Assembly: GCA_019059635.1 (NCBI GenBank)
Contig: JAGVRJ010000004.1
Location: 2,790,001 to 2,854,000 of the forward strand
Origin: Proales similis
Lineage: Eukaryota; Rotifera; Eurotatoria; Ploima; Proalidae
Reading direction: 5' to 3'
Length of the DNA stretch: 64,000 nucleotides
Shown here: positions 37,848 through 48,300 of the stretch, in pieces
Numbering within the stretch: the stretch's first letter is position 1
Layout: the number at the start of each line of letters is the position of its first letter
Position numbers and translations under genes: made by a program
The notes under the pieces: model-generated
Told to the model about the DNA's origin: nothing
Databases searched by the model: none
What the model saw: only the letters and a program-made list of their open reading frames with translations

Positions 37848-38057
37848 ATGAAATTCATCAAATTTTCTCTGGCTGCGTTCGCCAGTATGCTACTTGGATC
37901 TCATGTTGTTTACACTATTTATCAACCGATGTCGGTAAGTAACAGATTACTTTTGCTCGATTTTGTTTATAACCAAGATCATAAGGACTTCAACGAATAC
38001 GTGAAAAAAGAGGAAGAGAGACGCGCAGAAGAAAAACGCGCACAAATCAAGAGTTGA
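37848..38057 (+). CDS. UQCC6/Brawnin-like mitochondrial microprotein
   Basis: A 69-residue single-pass protein. Residues 1-25 (MKFIKFSLAAFASMLLGSHV) form a hydrophobic helix followed by VYTIYQP. This resembles the ASLLAMCAGAEVVHRYYRP motif of UQCC6/Brawnin, a respiratory complex III assembly factor of the inner membrane. The C-terminus is a charged helix (EYVKKEEERRAEEKRAQ). A gtaagt at 37935 looks like a donor, but removing the candidate intron would shift the frame, so the unspliced reading was kept. It lies 79 bp upstream of cereblon on the same strand, with operon-like signals between. PET100/PET117-type assembly factors are alternatives. Confidence 0.5.
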   Translation: MKFIKFSLAAFASMLLGSHVVYTIYQPMSVSNRLLLLDFVYNQDHKDFNEYVKKEEERRAEEKRAQIKS

Positions 38058-38101
38058 AGAGATCGAAAGAACTGATAAAACACTTTATACTGAAATTTTT
38101 G

Positions 38102-38136
38102 AATAAAAATGTCCTTTCCAGAAGCTTTAGATCAAA
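38102..38136 (+). promoter_or_regulatory. Intercistronic polyA signal and candidate trans-splice acceptor
   Basis: AATAAA at 38102-38107 is followed 12 nt later by a pyrimidine-ended acceptor tcctttccag (AG at 38120-38121), then 15 nt to the cereblon ATG. There is no room for a separate promoter. This is the layout of an operon resolved by polyadenylation and spliced-leader addition. Confidence 0.6.
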
Positions 38137-39758
38137 ATGTCTGAAGAAGAAAGCAATGCAAGAGGCAATCAAGAAGAGCAGCAAAGGGACGATCAAATAG
38201 AAGAAGGCCTTGACGATCCTATACCAGATCCTTCATGGCTGACTTCAGTTCCTGAAATAAGTTTTGGACCCGACCAAATAGAAATTAACGAAACGAGCGA
38301 CAGTGAACAAAGCTACGAAACTGAAGACGGTTTTGAAATTGAGGAACAAGAAAGCACAGAGGAATACGACCAACTAGAAAAGCCGACTGAAATCACTTAT
38401 GATATAAATCTTCCGACCTCGCACAACTACCTCGGCTCAAACCTAAATGAAGTGAGTGCGCCAAAGCATTTCCATCGTCAAGACACCCTGGTGGAGATTC
38501 CGCTTTTACCACTGCCTGGTGGTTACGATTTGCGTCGACAAGAAAACAATGTCCAACTAATTCCTGGTCAAATAATGCCGCTCAGTTTCTATGCTCCATC
38601 GCATATTCGTTTCCTTCGCAATCGTCTTGAGCAGAATGAGCCAAGCCTTGGGTTTGCGTACGATGCAGACGCTTTTGAGGCATTCCTGGCCGAGAGCGAC
38701 TATGGGGGCAGTTCTAGGGAGCGAAATCGTCCGAGCAAAGAAACAACCAAGCTGGGCATCCTAGCTGATGTAATCTCAGTAGGACCTACCGACACCGACG
38801 GCCAAGAGCAAGAAGTACTAAGCGGGACGCTTATTGTCAAAGTAAAAGGTCGAAATCGATTCGAAATAAAAAGCATGCGAAAGGTCTCAGCCGGCTGTTA
38901 CATGGCAACGGTTAAAATACTTCCTGACTATACACTACAAGCAAATCCATTGAGTGTCTATGCTTTATCTGGAACTGACCAGTTTTTAATCTCTTATCTG
39001 AGTGGAACAGTAAGAAAATCGCGAATGAGGCCTGCTGACCAGGCAGAGTTCTTAAACTGGAGTCAGCCACATTCGGCATGGATATATCGCAAACATGATT
39101 GTGATTTTCTGATAAATTCAATAAGGAAAGAGCTAGCCGATTCCTTTCTACAAGTTGTTCCGTACACGACTCAAGACAGTGATCCACAATTTTTCGCTTC
39201 GTGGCTCCTCAACAATTTTCCATTTGATGATGTTAGTCGGAAAAGCTGCTTGAGTTTCAATTGTATAAATCAGCGTCTTATGTTCATATTGGATCTTCTC
39301 AAAAGACTAACTAACATAATATGCCACGAGTGCTCACTAACACTCTGCTCCAAATCAGATGTGTTTAGTGTATCAAAACAGGGGTTCATGGGCGCTTATC
39401 TAAACCCTGGAGGAGTCGTTCATGAAACCGTTACGGTTTACAAGGCGAAAAATTTCAGCTTGATGCGAATGCCACCTTGTACCCAACATTCTTGGTTTCC
39501 AGGTGAGTGCCAACACTGCGAAAAACAAATCAACTGTTGATCTTTATAATCTCAATTGAAGGCTACGGATGGCAAATCTGTTCGTGTCGCGGCTGTGGTT
39601 CGCACATTGGATGGAAGTTTACTGCGATGAACGATTCGCTTAAGCCAAACAAATTTTGGGGCCTCACTCGCAAGGCCATCCGATACGCTTACGGAGAGCT
39701 TCCAATATCTGTACATCAGGAAGAGCAAAGTGCATATCGAACTCAAATTTTACAGTAA
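38137..39758 (+). CDS. CRBN: Cereblon, CRL4 E3 ligase substrate receptor
   Basis: Substrate receptor of the CUL4-DDB1 ubiquitin ligase. Two exons (38137-39502, 39562-39758) give 520 residues, with an acidic N-terminal extension (residues 1-95) longer than in human. The Lon-like N domain starts at [20 protein letters not shown] and includes [14 protein letters not shown]. The C-terminal CULT domain has zinc ligands CHEC and CSCRGC and the aromatic cage tryptophans in QHSWFPGYGWQ and SHIGWKF. Compared with human CRBN, E377 is Q, H353 is G ([10 protein letters not shown]) and V388 is I (W-Q-I), so the ligand pocket is kept but altered. The preceding gene is only 79 bp away, probably in the same operon. 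Confidence 0.93.
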
Positions 39759-40018
39759 ACTCTACGACTTTTGCGTTTAGCAGATTCTGCTGGCTTAAAA
39801 TACGGATAGAAGCCTTTACTTCATTTTAAACATTTCTTATTCATTTTTAAAACTGAGTGAAAGAAAAACTCAATATAAATCAATTTGATTTAATAAACGC
39901 TTGTTCAAAGACGGGAATGGCCCGTGAATGTAAGAGCTGTCGTGTTGAAAAAATTGTATTCGCATAAATATATTCTAAGTGGTTCCAAGTTTGGAATTTA
40001 GAAATGCTTGAAATTCGT

Positions 40019-41161
40019 TCAGACAGAGGGTTCATCGTCTTCTTTTGGCTCAATTGCTGCCTTTGTTTCTTCGGCCTGGCTTGAGGCTGGAATGAGACTC
40101 GCTGCTTCAGCAGACTCTTGATTCCAATTTGAAAATTCTTCGTCTTCTTCTTCGTCTGGTTTTTTAAGTCTTTCTTTTAATGCCTTGAGCGCTTTTTGTC
40201 TTCGTCGTTCGGCGTCTGCATTGTCAATATTCAACATGGGCAAGTTGATAGTTACTTGGGAGTCTCCTGAGCCGTTCACACTCATGTTGAAACGTTTCAC
40301 TTGCTTCTTGCAAAGTTTCAGTTTAACCAAGAGATTAAATACTGAGTTGGAAATGATTGAGACAATAGGCTGAAGCTGTGCTGGAAAAAGTGAGGCAAAA
40401 ACAAATGAGCTAGAGGAGTCGCCTTTCATCCCATTTTTATGCTTCTGATAGAAACGCAGATAAATCCACGAGAATGTTACACCAAGAGAAAGCATGATAG
40501 CGTAGTTGGGTTTGAAGAGTTTCACCAAAGCCAAGAGCGCAGTCAAACTGATCAGAGTCAACGGTAAATGGTCTTGCTTAAGTTGGAAAAAAGGAAGATT
40601 GATGAGAATGGTGTCAGGCATAACTTGTTTCATGGCTACACTGAACGCTCCGAGAAGACCAGCCAGTCCATGAATGTTTACTTCGAAAAGAATGTCCTCG
40701 CGAAACGTAAGTGCAAACCAAAAGATACAGATTAATGAATAGGCGATCGCTACTGAAAAGGTAACAATTAAATAAAACTTGACACACTCTACAGCACCCC
40801 AAAGTGGCTCGAGCATTTTGCTATATAGAAATATCACCAAGCAGTCGATGAATAGTTCATAAAAATGAAACTCTATGAAACTGTGAGTTATCAGTGTCCA
40901 AACGAAATAATTGGGCGGCAGAAGTCGACCTGGTATGACACACAAGAAATCGATCGCTGCGGGACTAAATGATAGACCGTAGCCAATCAACACAAATAGC
41001 CAGTAGATGCGCACCACTAAGGTGCTGTCCAGCATAGTAGAAGTCACTTGCTCAGTCGAAAGTAAGGTCTTGAGGGCAGAGATTGTGCTGTGCGAGGCTC
41101 CACCATGACTTGAGTAGTGTCCTCCAGAGCCGATCAGTGACTCTCGACTGGGTACGCTCAT
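40019..41161 (-). CDS. TMEM115: TMEM115 Golgi rhomboid-fold protein
   Basis: Multi-pass Golgi membrane protein with a catalytically dead rhomboid fold, implicated in retrograde Golgi-to-ER transport. It is an intronless frame of 380 codons; ATG at 41159-41161. Four to five hydrophobic segments lie between residues about 48 and 240. Diagnostic segments are YFVWTLITHSFIEFHFYELF, NIHGLAGLLGAFSVAMKQ, WIYLRFYQKHKNGMKGD, FVFASLFPAQLQPIVSIISN, KQVKRFNM and AERRRQKALKALKERLKK. No serine-histidine rhomboid dyad is evident, as in the family. The tail is acidic and cytosolic. Confidence 0.93.
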   Translation of the reverse strand: MSVPSRESLIGSGGHYSSHGGASHSTISALKTLLSTEQVTSTMLDSTLVVRIYWLFVLIGYGLSFSPAAIDFLCVIPGRLLPPNYFVWTLITHSFIEFHFYELFIDCLVIFLYSKMLEPLWGAVECVKFYLIVTFSVAIAYSLICIFWFALTFREDILFEVNIHGLAGLLGAFSVAMKQVMPDTILINLPFFQLKQDHLPLTLISLTALLALVKLFKPNYAIMLSLGVTFSWIYLRFYQKHKNGMKGDSSSSFVFASLFPAQLQPIVSIISNSVFNLLVKLKLCKKQVKRFNMSVNGSGDSQVTINLPMLNIDNADAERRRQKALKALKERLKKPDEEEDEEFSNWNQESAEAASLIPASSQAEETKAAIEPKEDDEPSV

Positions 41162-41723
41162 TTCTGTTTACTTGCCTTCTTTTCTCTTTCTGTTATCAAT
41201 TTATTTTGGCCTTGGCCAATACCATAATTTATGCTTTTCTAAATAAATATTTAAATCCTTTCAGATGAGCCGATTTTAGACAATTTATGAAAGAGTAGAA
41301 ATATCTAAAAATGAGCATGCGATCGATCAACCTAATTTCAATAGTAAGCTTCCGAGGCATAATTAAGATTGCTCAGAGAGGCGCCGTTCTGAGATATTAA
41401 AACTCGCAAAATTGTGTTCATTCACTCAAAAACAAAAATCTAAACTCGACGGCACCCTCTTTAATTTCAAATAGGGCAGTTTCATCTTTTTCAAATTATT
41501 ACTTTTTTTTAACACTTATGCTTCTGGATGTTCATGATTCAAGATTTATGAAAACTTTTATTACGAATTTTTCGTTTCACGATGCAAGACTAAGAACTCT
41601 TGTGACGTGCAAACCCACGAGCATCACGTAATGTTAACTTAATTTCCGTTCAGGTTTCCTTAACCAAAAATTAGCATTCAAGCAGGATTTAGTTCTGGTT
41701 AAAGGTGCTGTTAAAGGGCCAAC
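41162..41723. other. Divergent intergenic region TMEM115 / NKAPD1-like
   Basis: AT-rich sequence expected to hold both promoters. No additional gene or repeat is seen. Confidence 0.4.
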
Positions 41724-42281
41724 ATGAGTCGGCTGAGCAAAAACGTTCTTAATGGCTTCTTAAAGCAAGCAGTCTCCTATAACAAGTATCTGGAAGAACG
41801 TGAAATGTGGAAACAAAAGACGGAGGAAGAAGAAAAGCGAAAGGAACGAAAATCTTCTAGACGAACAAAATCGAGGCATCGATCGAAATCACCGACTAGA
41901 ACCGAAACCGACATACCTAAAACTTCAAAATCTCAAGAGATTAAAGAGGACGATGAAATCGATGACTTGAAAGCAATTCTTGCTCTTTATAAAGCTGCAA
42001 ATGAAAAGCCGAACGAAAGATGGGACCATAGCGGCTTCCACGAGCTATATCCAGATCAACATCGCGAATTTTCAAAACATAGTTCATTCGAAAACAAATC
42101 CAACCTTGATAAGGCAGAAAAAAGAAAACTCTCAAGTTCGAGCTCAACCGAAGAAATTGATCTAGAAACCAATAAAAGCATCAGCAGCGATGAATCTTCC
42201 ACTAAAAAAAGGAAAAAAAGAAAAAAAAAGAAAAAGAAGAAGCCAAAGGCGAAAAGAAAGGGAAGAAGTAAATCCCCTTAG
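41724..42281 (+). CDS. NKAPD1-like basic nuclear protein
   Basis: 185 residues, single exon, ATG at 41724. The N-terminus MSRLSKNVLNGFLKQAVSYN followed by EEREMWKQ and the central NERWDHSGFHELYPDQH match the conserved parts of vertebrate NKAPD1 (C11orf57). The rest is arginine/serine-rich (residues 35-60) and ends in a long lysine tract (KKRKKRKKKKKKKPKAKRKG), typical of a nuclear or RNA-associated protein. Its function is not established. The A-rich run that encodes the lysine tract is prone to slippage. Confidence 0.7.
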   Translation: MSRLSKNVLNGFLKQAVSYNKYLEEREMWKQKTEEEEKRKERKSSRRTKSRHRSKSPTRTETDIPKTSKSQEIKEDDEIDDLKAILALYKAANEKPNERWDHSGFHELYPDQHREFSKHSSFENKSNLDKAEKRKLSSSSSTEEIDLETNKSISSDESSTKKRKKRKKKKKKKPKAKRKGRSKSP

Positions 42282-42682
42282 TCATTTTAGAGAACTTTGA
42301 GTGGGCTGAGAGAGTTCCGGTTAAAATTGTAAATAAAATTGTTTTTCAAATGTTTAACTATTTCAATTAGTTTGGGTGAATAAGATGGTCTACAAAAAGC
42401 TCAAGTCGGGCAAGATTCGGTCGGGTTTAAGCAAGGATTAGAAAGCCACTTGAGCTTTCGCTGATTTCAATTGACTCTGAAACTCGAGTTTTGTTTGTTT
42501 ATTTTTGTGATGACTTATTGTTAAAATAATTTCTTCAGTCGCAAGTATGTCCTACCTAATTGCTTATCTAACTTTTCACCAGTCATAAAAATACTCGAAT
42601 AACCAATCAGAATAGTTTCTGAATTAAGTAAATGTTGTTTTCAAATACATAGAATTGGATCTGGGGAAGGAGTTGAGGAAAA
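42282..42682. other. Intergenic region upstream of GTF2H5
   Basis: 3' UTR of the NKAPD1-like gene (AATAAA near 42332) and 5' flank of GTF2H5. Nothing else is seen. Confidence 0.4.
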
Positions 42683-42958
42683 ATGGTCAAGGTGGTTAAA
42701 GGGACTCTTATTGATTGGTATGCATTGAAGTTCTAGCAACGCCTGTTAAGACTTTCTATTCAACTATTCTTATAAAAAAGTGATTCAACAATGAAACAAT
42801 TTCTGCTGTACTTGGATGATATCGGTGAACTCGGAGGAAAATTTGTCTTGGAGGACTTGGACGAGACTCATCTTTTGATAGACAGTGACTACGTTGATAG
42901 GCTGAAGGGCAAAATTGACGACCTAATGGATAAGCACTCTTATGCTCCTGACAAGTAA
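42683..42958 (+). CDS. GTF2H5: TFIIH subunit 5 (p8/TTDA)
   Basis: Smallest subunit of the transcription and nucleotide-excision-repair factor TFIIH; it stabilises the p52-XPB module. Two exons (42683-42717 and 42781-42958) separated by a 63-nt intron give 70 residues, as in human (71). MVKVVKGTLIDC joined to DSTMKQFLLYLDDI and ETHLLIDSDYVDRLK matches the family along its full length. Confidence 0.93.
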
Positions 42959-43925
42959 TCAAAAATATGAAATTGAAATGGGAAGAACTGAAATTCAGCG
43001 ACTGACGGTTAACAACGATCGCTTCCCAGTCGGTCTTCTTAAGCTGCTATAAATACTTTTGTGCAAATAAAACGGAATTTTAAAAAGCCTAAGCAACAGC
43101 TTCAATGCGTCTTATTTACCGAGCATGTCTCTATACATCTTTCTTAACGGCAGACAGCGTACCCTGACGCGCCTCCGCTTCCGTTCACCTAAACCAAACT
43201 GAGTGCCTATTTGCATGACAATTATGCTTGTCGATCGATTCACAGTGTAAATAAGGCGAGTAAGCCGAAAGATGCCGTGAAAGCAGTTAGCAAACTTGTC
43301 ATAAAGAGAAGAAAACATTGAACGACGAAACACGCGTTCGCTCATAAGCCACAAGAAAAATAAGGCTAAAACCAAGTCGCATTGGATGCTGAAAACGAAA
43401 CCATTCAATTCAGAAGCTAAGGAAAATAATTCTTTTCTAATTGTCGCGAACACTTTTAAAAACAATGCAAGGACTACGTGTGTGTTTACTCTTATTTCAG
43501 CCAGTCAGCCCACCCTCGCACTCTTTTCTACGACGAAGTGAATTCAAACATATGCGAGCCGTTTTACCTCTTAAGCAGCCAACAGGTGTGTTCACAAGAT
43601 GTTCATTTCAGTTTTAAAATTTAAGCCAAAGGTTATTTCATTTCATTTCAGCCAATTCAATTCTTTTAAGTACTCTTGACGCTGTCTCGGCGAGTCTAAT
43701 TATTTTTCAAGGATCTTAGGGTTGTTTAATTCAAAAATTTATGTGTGCCACTCGCTTCTTTCTTTTTGATAACGAGGTTTTATTTGCTTAATTTTTTAAA
43801 TGCTTAAATCTTTGTTTATCACTGAACGATGCTGGCCTATTGACTCCATCAACTTAAATTAGATAAGATAGAAGGGATAACGCATTGCCGGTGAACAGAA
43901 GCGGGCCCAGTCGCTTAATGACACC
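42959..43925. other. Intergenic region
   Basis: It holds the GTF2H5 3' end (AATAAA near 43066) and the 5' flank of the next gene. The tract ttatttcag at 43492-43500 and a later caacaggtgtg (near 43580) could bound a non-coding 5' exon. A 117-codon minus-strand frame at 43112-43465 has no ATG start and no recognisable domain. Confidence 0.4.
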
Positions 43926-44732
43926 ATGCTTCAAGTAAATTTGGCCCCTACCAAAAGCCATCATGTCATAAGTTCAAATAGTCAAAATTTTCAGCCAGAA
44001 GGCTTAGCCATGAATGAACATGACTTTGCCTTGATGAAGAATAACCTCTACGACTCATATTTATCTTACAACTCGATAAATCCATTTTATTCGAAAAATC
44101 AAGAAAAGCTGCGAGATCGGCCAGACTGCCTTGTATTTTCGCCGAGTTTTTGTCTGCAATCCAAGTTAGGAATCACTGGTCAAGCGAACGAATTCAAGGA
44201 AAATATTGGTGCTTTTGCAAAAGGCGATAGAGATAAAGGAACCAAACTACATCGCTCAAGTACTTTTCACAAGTACAATGTTTATTCACAGCAAGGCAAA
44301 AATTCACTAAACCTTGGCCACGACTATTGCATTAGCTCTAAAAAACCGTTGAGACACTCGAATTCTGTTCTTAAAAAATCCGACTCAACGATTTTTACAA
44401 ACACATTTCTTAATCATCGCAAATGCGATAAAATGACTCGAAGTATAAAAACAAACGGAAGCAAGGAAACTGTTACAATCGTCTCTCTTGGTAAAAATAC
44501 AAGTATCAGTACGAACCAATTTGAGTCCAGGATAATGCCTCAATCTTATGAAGACGAAAAACGTATTCTATTTGAAAAAATATCAAATCTTCCTACCGGT
44601 GAACATCCTTATCTTAGTTCGCAAAAGTTTGATTCAATTCTAAAATGGGCGCAAGATGTTCATAAAGCGCGTCAAGCGGGAAAGCTCACTGAGCGAACCC
44701 TGAGCATCATTGCCAAAGAAAGCTACAAGTAA
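43926..44732 (+). CDS. Uncharacterised 268-residue protein
   Basis: Not recognised. A single frame from ATG 43926 to TAA at 44730-44732. The product is polar, rich in S, N and K, without a signal peptide or membrane segment, and mostly looks disordered. The only compact-looking part is the C-terminus (residues about 225-268: YLSSQKFDSILKWAQDVHKA and RQAGKLTERTLSIIAKES), probably two or three helices. The stop codon overlaps a perfect donor-like sequence (aagtaagc), so a further 3' exon is possible. A coding role is likely from the length in an AT-rich region, but no homologue comes to mind. Confidence 0.6.
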   Translation: MLQVNLAPTKSHHVISSNSQNFQPEGLAMNEHDFALMKNNLYDSYLSYNSINPFYSKNQEKLRDRPDCLVFSPSFCLQSKLGITGQANEFKENIGAFAKGDRDKGTKLHRSSTFHKYNVYSQQGKNSLNLGHDYCISSKKPLRHSNSVLKKSDSTIFTNTFLNHRKCDKMTRSIKTNGSKETVTIVSLGKNTSISTNQFESRIMPQSYEDEKRILFEKISNLPTGEHPYLSSQKFDSILKWAQDVHKARQAGKLTERTLSIIAKESYK

Positions 44733-45360
44733 GCAGAAGTATGCTCGCCGAAATAATCAAATTAGTTCAAAACTGCTCAAAATTATTTCTCTGTCGAGCG
44801 GAAATCAGATATGCACAGAATGGGCTCTTGAAGCTTTGCAATCTTTCAGCTTCCAGAAAATGCACAGTTATTCATATTCACTAACGAAAATCCTTTCATT
44901 TTATGTTTGTTCCCTTTTATTTTAATTCGTTTTGCCGAGTTTTTTTTTCTTAAAAATTATAGTCATCAAAGGTTGAATGAATGAATAAAGCATATTATAA
45001 ATGTTATCGAAATGTTTAAATTAAATCGAGATCAAAATACGAACGACAGGAGAAAATAGTGAGCTAAGAATAAAGAGAAAAGCAATATGAATAAGAAAAG
45101 GTTTAGAACATGTTCGAAAATGGATAAATAGACGTCGAATTTTCTGTCTAAATGGTTGGAATAGAAAGTTTCAAAATTGACCTCAAACGAGTTTAAAAGT
45201 GGCGGCGGCGGCAACGACTACTAAAGCCTCTCAAGGTCCTGAACGAATAATTTACATTTAAAGGGCTTTCATTTTACTAAATTCTTGCCGAGAGACATAA
45301 ACATCCTTTTTGAAGTGAAAGTTTTAATTTAGAGAAAATTTGGATAAAACCAAACTTGAC
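44733..45360. other. 3' intergenic region
   Basis: It lies between the plus-strand orphan gene and the 3' end of CNOT1. AATAAA at about 44982 probably serves the orphan gene. A possible last CNOT1 exon lies at about 45193-45239 (see the CNOT1 entry), ending in a run of CGC codons. No other feature is seen. Confidence 0.45.
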
Positions 45361-48300
45361 TTACTTTTCGATTTCTGGCGCGCAACGAACGAACTGATGT
45401 GACTGAAATTTAAAGTGAGGGTTGTTTACAAGCTCAATAATTGTAACAAAGAGACCCCAAGGATGTGGGCGGTTGACAATTAAGCGCTCGAGCAGCACTC
45501 GTGCTATTTGCTCTTGAATGGCCTCTGTGTTTGCTTCAGAAAACAAATTCAAGAGCACACAACCAAAGTAATGGGTGTGACTGTTGGGATAGCGGAGTTG
45601 ATTTGCAACTGCATTGATAAATAAATAGCGTCCTTCACTGTCCAAATCGGCAATTAAACTCTGAAATATATCGCTATGAGCACTGTGCGAAGCGTGTTGC
45701 AAATTGTTATGGGTAGGCGTTAAACCCTTAGAGCGAAGCGCATATATGCCGTTTGTTCCGACATAGATCACAAGAGCGTTCATCAGTTGAACATTATAAT
45801 GGGAACCAGGTTCGGGCGATGACTGCAGGTAGGAACGTAATTCGCCAAGTAGAGTCACTGGTGAGCGCGTTTTCAAGTAAGTGTCAATATCACTTTTGAG
45901 CTTAAATGGGATGTTGTAGATAAATGGATACGATATCTTTGGGGGATTGGAATCAATGTCCGCAATCATGTCCACCTTTAGGTTTGGTGTTCTCGGGTCG
46001 GGTAGTTTCATACAGCGAGGGAATGCACTTAGAACAAGATTACGCAGCTGCAAGCAGTTCGGGGGTATTATATCGCAAAACTGATAGTGGCAGTTACACA
46101 AGAACTCCGGAAAGTCGTGAAGAAGGACTAGCAAAAGACGAAGTGTGCCTTTGTAAAGTGTCATAATCGGGTGAGTGAGTTCAATATTCCGAAGAAAAGG
46201 GGCCTGGAAGCGAATAAGCTGGCTTACTAATGAGGCATACATATTCCAAGACTTGTAAGTCTGATCAGGAGTTGGTTGAGAGACGTGTAGCAACTTTGAA
46301 ATGAAAAGCCGATGGGCAACGAGCTCAAGCCAAGAATACGCAAAACCAGGGGCCTTGCATGGCTTGACTATGTAAAGTACGTTGACAAAAGCTTGTAGAA
46401 CATAAATTAGAATTGGCTCGAGATTGTTTTCAGGTAAGGTTGCTTCCAGCAAGATCATGTGCATCAATCTGTGGAAAGGCATTGGCTCGAATTGTGACAT
46501 TTTAGTTTCATGGTCATACAGAAGGCAGCCAGCAATCAAGCCCAAAACCTTGTTGAGCAAGTTTATCTTATTCATGTGGTTGTTGGGGTCTCCCGAGTGT
46601 TTGACTAATGAGATAATCAGTCTAACGAAAGCATCAAGACGGTGGTAACATGCTTGGCGCTGTCCTTTCATGAGAAACAAATAACATGACTCGACACAAA
46701 TTTCCGTGCAGATGCGAAAGAATCTGGTAATCGTGTCATCAGTCTTGAACATTCCTTGCTGATTCATCTGCAGAACAAACTGTTGAAAGGCCTTTGTATT
46801 TTCTTTTTGTGGCATAACTGATTGGTGCTGAATCCATTCATGAAGTAGTTGGCTGCTTTTCTCTTTGAGGCCGACTGGATCATCAAAATCACGTGCTTGT
46901 TGAACACCAGTATACATCATAGAGAGAGCAGTAGCGCAGATTTTGTTAGGCATGCTAGCCTCATCAGTCCACTCGTAGTTTATACGAATAACCTCCAAAA
47001 TATCTTTGAGCTCGGAGCTTTGCTGCGCAAATCTAGACACACAAGACATTCGGCTAACAGATTCTAGTAGGTTGTTAAGCTGGAAGTCAGCATTGGCACT
47101 TTCGATATAAAAGTGCTTAAGGAGCTGCATGGCGAACTGAAGAGCCTTTGAATTACCGGTATCCACAAACTGGGCTAAATTTAGATCAACCGTTTGTGGG
47201 CTCAGTAACTTGTATCGGAACAGAATCGATATACCGTCAACTGAATATTTATAATCTTGATTGCATTCAAGCCAAATTTTTTGAACTTCTTTGGCAATCC
47301 AGCTTCCAGTGTAGAAGCGTGGATCATTTAAAATCAGCTTAAGTATACTCAGGTTGCTTTCCTTGTATTTCGCGAGTAAGTGGTCGCCTGCTGTTCCCAT
47401 TGACTCGTTCTGAACCAAAGTGAATCCTTCAAGTAAATTGGTGACAAGTTTTTTCACTAGATTCAATGCGCTCGCTGGTTGCTGCATATTTTTAAAATCT
47501 CTAAGAGCTTGCATCAAACTTTGAAGATTCAGTGTCAAAAAGTGACCATTAGGTAACATGGCCACTTCATTTCGCAGCATGTTAAGAGCAGTCTCATAGT
47601 GAACGTTCATCTCTTCGATCATCTGGAAGTTTGGCTGACTGACACGCTCTTCAACACTTGGCTTGAAACCGGGCAAACTACGACCGAATTCTTCGTACAC
47701 ACTGTACTGCCTTGGGCTTATAGCGCCAACTTTAATTCGAATAGCTTCAGGCATTTTTTCATTCTGATAGTTCAAAGAATTGGTATCGCAGTAGACCCGA
47801 CTCTCTAAACGGGCTCGAGAGCGACTTTCCAGCTCATTCTGAAGCTTTCGTTCAAGCTCAAGAATTGCTCTTTGAATGGCCATTCTTTGAAGGAAACACA
47901 TACAAAGCTCAATATTATCGTGAACAATCACTCCGCAAGCTTGACTTATCATGTCCTTGTAGGCGATGGCAAGTTCAGGAGTCAAAGGTTGAGAGAATTG
48001 GATTTTTAACGTATTGAATAAGTGATTCGACAACGGCTCTTTTCCTGTAATGAGCATCATTCCAGAGCTCATATTAGCAACCATGTTGCGTGCTGCAATT
48101 CGCATGTGATTCTCGTCCGGATCAAGAGCAAAATCTTTCTTTATTAAAGGCTCGGCGGTACTCACAGAAATACGGACCGCTTTTTCAAGGAGCAAAGGCA
48201 TCATTTCATTCACAGCTTTGTCCATGGCAGGTATAATACAGCTTTTTAGTGCTGGTTGAATATTTAGCAGTGGAATCTCATTATTAATAAATACAAGATT

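Noticed and set aside
37935-37977. 43-nt candidate intron inside the UQCC6-like gene
   Set aside because: Removal would shift the frame and truncate the protein; the uninterrupted frame has a sensible charged C-terminal helix.
43112-43465. 117-codon minus-strand frame with two hydrophobic stretches and an arginine-rich end
   Set aside because: It opens with TTG rather than ATG, matches no family, and overlaps likely UTR sequence of GTF2H5 and the next gene.
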